64,000 nt of DNA from JBALVT01 sp045110675 (lineage in GTDB: Bacteria > Pseudomonadota > Gammaproteobacteria > Pseudomonadales > Halieaceae), in the NCBI GenBank assembly GCA_045110675.1, contig JBGCGJ010000046.1, positions 43,574 to 107,573 on the forward strand, read 5' to 3'. Shown here one piece after another: positions 61,566 through 64,000 of this stretch. Made by a program: the position numbers and the translations under genes. Under the pieces are notes generated by a model, which was not told where the DNA came from, ran no database searches, and was given only the letters and a program-made list of their open reading frames with translations. Positions within the stretch are counted from its first letter, which is position 1. Each line of letters begins with the position of its first letter.

Positions 61566-62414
61566 ATGCAAGAAACCTTGGATCTACTGATCGATGTCCT
61601 GACGCCCACCGCAGACAGCGAACTGGAATTTACCGCACAAAATATGCATCCCGAAGCTTTCAGAGTCTATGGAGGACAAGTACTGGCTCAGTGTATTAGC
61701 GCTGCCGCTGCCACTGTAGCACCGGGTAGGGAAGTTCACTCCCAGCATGCCTATTTTCTGCGCCCAGGTAATCCCAAATTGCCGATCAGACTGCAGGTAG
61801 AGCTGGTTCGCGATGGACTCACTTTTAGTGCGCGCCGGGTGGTTGCGAGTCAGAATGACAAAACCATTTTGGTCAGCACCTTGTCTTTTCAAGACCCCGC
61901 TGAGGGTGATGACTATCAGCCCAGCATGCCCGAGGTTCCGCCCCCCGAAGAGCTGCTTAGTGAGCGGGAGCTGGGGCTGCAGGCCGCAAATATCAATGAA
62001 GAGTTCATGATTACCACCGGTCCCGACCTGGATGTGCGTGTTGTCGAACCCATTGATTGGGACAATCCGGTGGCGAGGGAGCCCAAGTTACAGGTCTGGA
62101 TGAAAACAGCCGGCCCTGTTCCGGATGGGCCGGGCCGTCACGCCGCACTCTTGGCCTATCTTTCCGACGCTTTTTTAATCGATGTTTGCCTGATTGTTCA
62201 TGGTCGCCATTTTATCGATCCGCATCTGCAGGTTGCGAGCCTGGACCATGCCCTGTGGTTTCACGATGATTTTCGCGCAGATGAATGGCTGCTTCATGTA
62301 GTTGAAGCCAACGCGGTGGGTGGTGGCAGGGGCCTTGCTCAGGGCAGCTTTTACACCCGGGAGGGAAAATTAGTTGCCAACACTGTGCAGCAGGGCTTGA
62401 TGCGTAAGCTTTGA
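61566..62414 (+). CDS. tesB: Acyl-CoA thioesterase II (TesB)
   Basis: A 282-residue double-hotdog thioesterase that hydrolyses acyl-CoA to fatty acid and CoA. VYGGQVLAQCISAAAATV and HSQHAYFLRPGNP are the N-terminal signatures; the catalytic Asp lies in ASLDHALWFHDDF and the Gln in VQQGLMR at the C-terminus, as in E. coli TesB. GGAG lies before the ATG. It is divergent from the D-glutamate operon. 13-bp tandem repeats follow its stop. Confidence 0.95.
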   Translation: MQETLDLLIDVLTPTADSELEFTAQNMHPEAFRVYGGQVLAQCISAAAATVAPGREVHSQHAYFLRPGNPKLPIRLQVELVRDGLTFSARRVVASQNDKTILVSTLSFQDPAEGDDYQPSMPEVPPPEELLSERELGLQAANINEEFMITTGPDLDVRVVEPIDWDNPVAREPKLQVWMKTAGPVPDGPGRHAALLAYLSDAFLIDVCLIVHGRHFIDPHLQVASLDHALWFHDDFRADEWLLHVVEANAVGGGRGLAQGSFYTREGKLVANTVQQGLMRKL

Positions 62415-62415
62415 T

Positions 62416-62467
62416 CTAAAGTGTTGAACTAAATTACTTTACTAAGGTACTTAACTAAAGCGTTGAA
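62416..62467. repeat. Four tandem 13-bp imperfect repeats
   Basis: CTAAAGTGTTGAA, CTAAATTACTTTA, CTAAGGTACTTAA and CTAAAGCGTTGAA follow each other without gaps. The first and last differ at one base only; all begin CTAA. They start 2 bp after the tesB stop and end 61 bp before the acyl-CoA synthetase ATG, so they could be a binding array for a regulator of that gene. Confidence 0.7.
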
Positions 62468-62528
62468 GCCCCGCGCCACTCGGATCTATAGTAAGGTTTA
62501 TCTGAATTAGCCGCCGAAGGATGTCTTC

Positions 62529-64000
62529 ATGCCACACCCGAGTATCACTGCACAGACCTACCCACACAAACCCGCCATCATAATGGCCAACTCTGGTGAG
62601 ATGGTCACTTACGGGCAATTGGATGAGCGGTCCAACCAAGGGGCCCAACTGTTTCGTTCACTGGGTTTAAAAGCCGGCGATCATATAGGCATGATGCTGG
62701 AGAACAATCGGCAGTTTCTTGAAATCTGCTGGGCCGCGCAACGCAGCGGTTTGATATACACCCCTATCAGCACCCACCTGAAGCTCGAAGAGACCGCCTA
62801 TATTCTGAAAAACTGTGGCGCCAAGTTGTTTATTGGCTCTTTAAAGCTTGCCGATATCGCCCAGCAGATTCTGGAAAATGCCGATGAGATTAAGCACTTC
62901 TATATGGTGGGCGGCATTCGCGAGGGCTTTGAATCCTGGGAAGTCGCCAGTGATATGCAGGCTACCACTCCCATAGATGATCAAAGCTATGGGGTGCCTA
63001 TGCTCTATTCCTCCGGTACCACGGGGCAACCCAAGGGCGTGTTTACTGCAGCGCTCGAAGAAGATGTGTTGGCCCAGCACCCGATGGCCGCCAGCATAGG
63101 TGCTGGTTTCGGTTTTGGTGAAGAGACAGTTTATCTATCTCCCGCGCCGCTCTATCACGCCGCTCCCTTGCACTACAACATGCTGAATCTATTTCAAGGT
63201 GGCTGTTCCATTGTGATGGAACACTTTGATCCGGAACGGGCCTTGCAGCTGATTGAGGAGCATCGTGTCACCCACAGCCAGTGGGTGCCGATTATGTTCA
63301 TCCGAATGCTAAAACTCGATGAAGAGGTGCGTCTCAAGTACGACGTTAGTTCGATGCAGGTTGCCATCCACGCCGCTGCCCCCTGCCCAATCGAAGTAAA
63401 GGAAAAAATGATCGAGTGGTGGGGCGAAGTCATTTACGAATACTATGCGTCCAGCGAGGGTATTGGTGCGACGATAATTGATTCGGCCGGTTGGTTAACG
63501 CACAAGGGCTCGGTTGGCCCGGCGATGGTCGGCGAGTTGCACATACTCGACGACAATGGCGCCGAACTTCCCGTTGGCGAAGTGGGCACTGTGTATTTCG
63601 CCAATGAAACCGCACGCTTTGAATACTACAACGCACCTGAAAAAACGTCCGAAGCCTATAATGAAAGTGGGTGGGCGACGTGTGGAGATGTTGGTTACCT
63701 CGATGGAGACGGTTTTCTCTATCTTACGGATCGCAAGAACTTCATGATTATTTCTGGGGGGGTCAATGTCTATCCCCAGGAAATTGAGAACCTGCTAATT
63801 ACTCATGACAAGGTTGCTGACGTCGCGGTGTTTGGCATTCCAAATGAAGAATTTGGTGAAGAAGTCAAAGCTGTCGTTGAACCGATGAACTGGGGAGATG
63901 CGACGGATGAACTTGCGATCGAATTGTTGGAGTGGGCGCGAGAAAGGTTGTCGAAAATCAAGGTTCCTCGCAGTGTAGATTTTATGGAAAAACTGCCGCG
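62529..64000 (+). CDS. Acyl-CoA synthetase (AMP-forming), 3' end beyond the window
   Basis: The frame from ATG 62529 stays open to the end of the window (490 residues); the stop lies outside. It activates carboxylic acids to acyl-CoA via acyl-AMP. The ATP loop YSSGTTGQPKG is at residues 160-170, YYASSEG is the A5-like motif, TCGDVGYLDGDGFLYLTDR the A7-A8 region, and the catalytic A10 Lys would lie past the edge (KIKVPRS begins it). GAAGGA sits upstream of the ATG. Probably a fatty-acid or ring-side-chain CoA ligase (FadD3-like in places); the substrate is not determinable. Confidence 0.93.
   Translation, partial: MPHPSITAQTYPHKPAIIMANSGEMVTYGQLDERSNQGAQLFRSLGLKAGDHIGMMLENNRQFLEICWAAQRSGLIYTPISTHLKLEETAYILKNCGAKLFIGSLKLADIAQQILENADEIKHFYMVGGIREGFESWEVASDMQATTPIDDQSYGVPMLYSSGTTGQPKGVFTAALEEDVLAQHPMAASIGAGFGFGEETVYLSPAPLYHAAPLHYNMLNLFQGGCSIVMEHFDPERALQLIEEHRVTHSQWVPIMFIRMLKLDEEVRLKYDVSSMQVAIHAAAPCPIEVKEKMIEWWGEVIYEYYASSEGIGATIIDSAGWLTHKGSVGPAMVGELHILDDNGAELPVGEVGTVYFANETARFEYYNAPEKTSEAYNESGWATCGDVGYLDGDGFLYLTDRKNFMIISGGVNVYPQEIENLLITHDKVADVAVFGIPNEEFGEEVKAVVEPMNWGDATDELAIELLEWARERLSKIKVPRSVDFMEKLP

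Noticed and set aside
1..64000. CRISPR arrays, insertion sequences, integrases, toxin-antitoxin pairs, secondary-metabolite synthases
   Set aside because: None was seen on reading both strands; the only tandem DNA repeat array is the 13-bp set at 62416.

Overview
The window reads as a chromosome segment of a free-living, probably marine gammaproteobacterium. Gram-negative markers include htpX with a heat-shock promoter, a type II secretion gspA-gspB pair, glnK-amtB, mscL, ppx and an AsmA-like protein. The unusually dense mix of SDR, Rieske oxygenase, SnoaL-like, LLM/F420-type, nitronate monooxygenase and sulfotransferase families resembles Halieaceae/Spongiibacteraceae-type bacteria. That placement is inference; no rRNA or marker phylogeny is available here. 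No insertion sequence, prophage, integrase or CRISPR array was seen.

Layout. 1-5.5 kb: the end of a cyclopropane-fatty-acid synthase gene, a secreted protein, a MerR regulator and a divergent SRPBCC-SDR fusion gene (a set that looks like the light/B12-type LitR-cfa neighbourhoods), then a saccharopine-dehydrogenase-like enoyl reductase. 5.5-12 kb: divergent M19 dipeptidase and DUF885 metallopeptidase, an SDR, tRNA-Arg(TCG), a membrane metallophosphoesterase and a YlqF-type GTPase. 12-34.6 kb: an accessory catabolic region with an enoyl-CoA hydratase/thiolase-like/hydrolase operon, several SDRs, two Rieske oxygenases with their ferredoxin, two SnoaL-like proteins, a metallo-beta-lactamase-fold hydrolase, a drug/metabolite transporter, a DapB-like reductase, peroxiredoxin, a PQQ-type sugar dehydrogenase with cytochrome c, acyl-CoA dehydrogenase, an LLM oxidoreductase, a sulfotransferase and a nitronate monooxygenase divergent from its likely PadR repressor. 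htpX sits inside this stretch. Together the genes look able to oxidise and thioester-activate hydrophobic, possibly polycyclic or terpenoid, substrates, but the substrate is not readable from sequence.

34.7-55 kb is mostly housekeeping: bactofilin and neighbours, secreted nuclease, mscL, small proteins, AsmA-like protein, gspAB, alkaline phosphatase, glnK-amtB, epoxide-hydrolase-like protein, ppx, DUF3604 protein, MAPEG, an AraC regulator and a large lipoprotein that joins a parallel beta-helix to a di-haem cytochrome.

55.4-61.4 kb holds the most interesting system: a tight minus-strand operon encoding a DUF1445 protein, PxpA, PxpB, PxpC, a DUF4392 D-glutamate cyclase, a D-amino-acid aminotransferase and an alanine racemase. 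The gene set predicts a route in which D-amino acids donate nitrogen to form D-glutamate, D-glutamate is cyclised to 5-oxo-D-proline, and an ATP-dependent oxoprolinase opens the ring. The two DUF families are the two halves of the mammalian D-glutamate cyclase DGLUCY, here encoded by separate genes on either side of pxpABC. The window ends with tesB, a run of four 13-bp tandem repeats and a truncated acyl-CoA synthetase gene.
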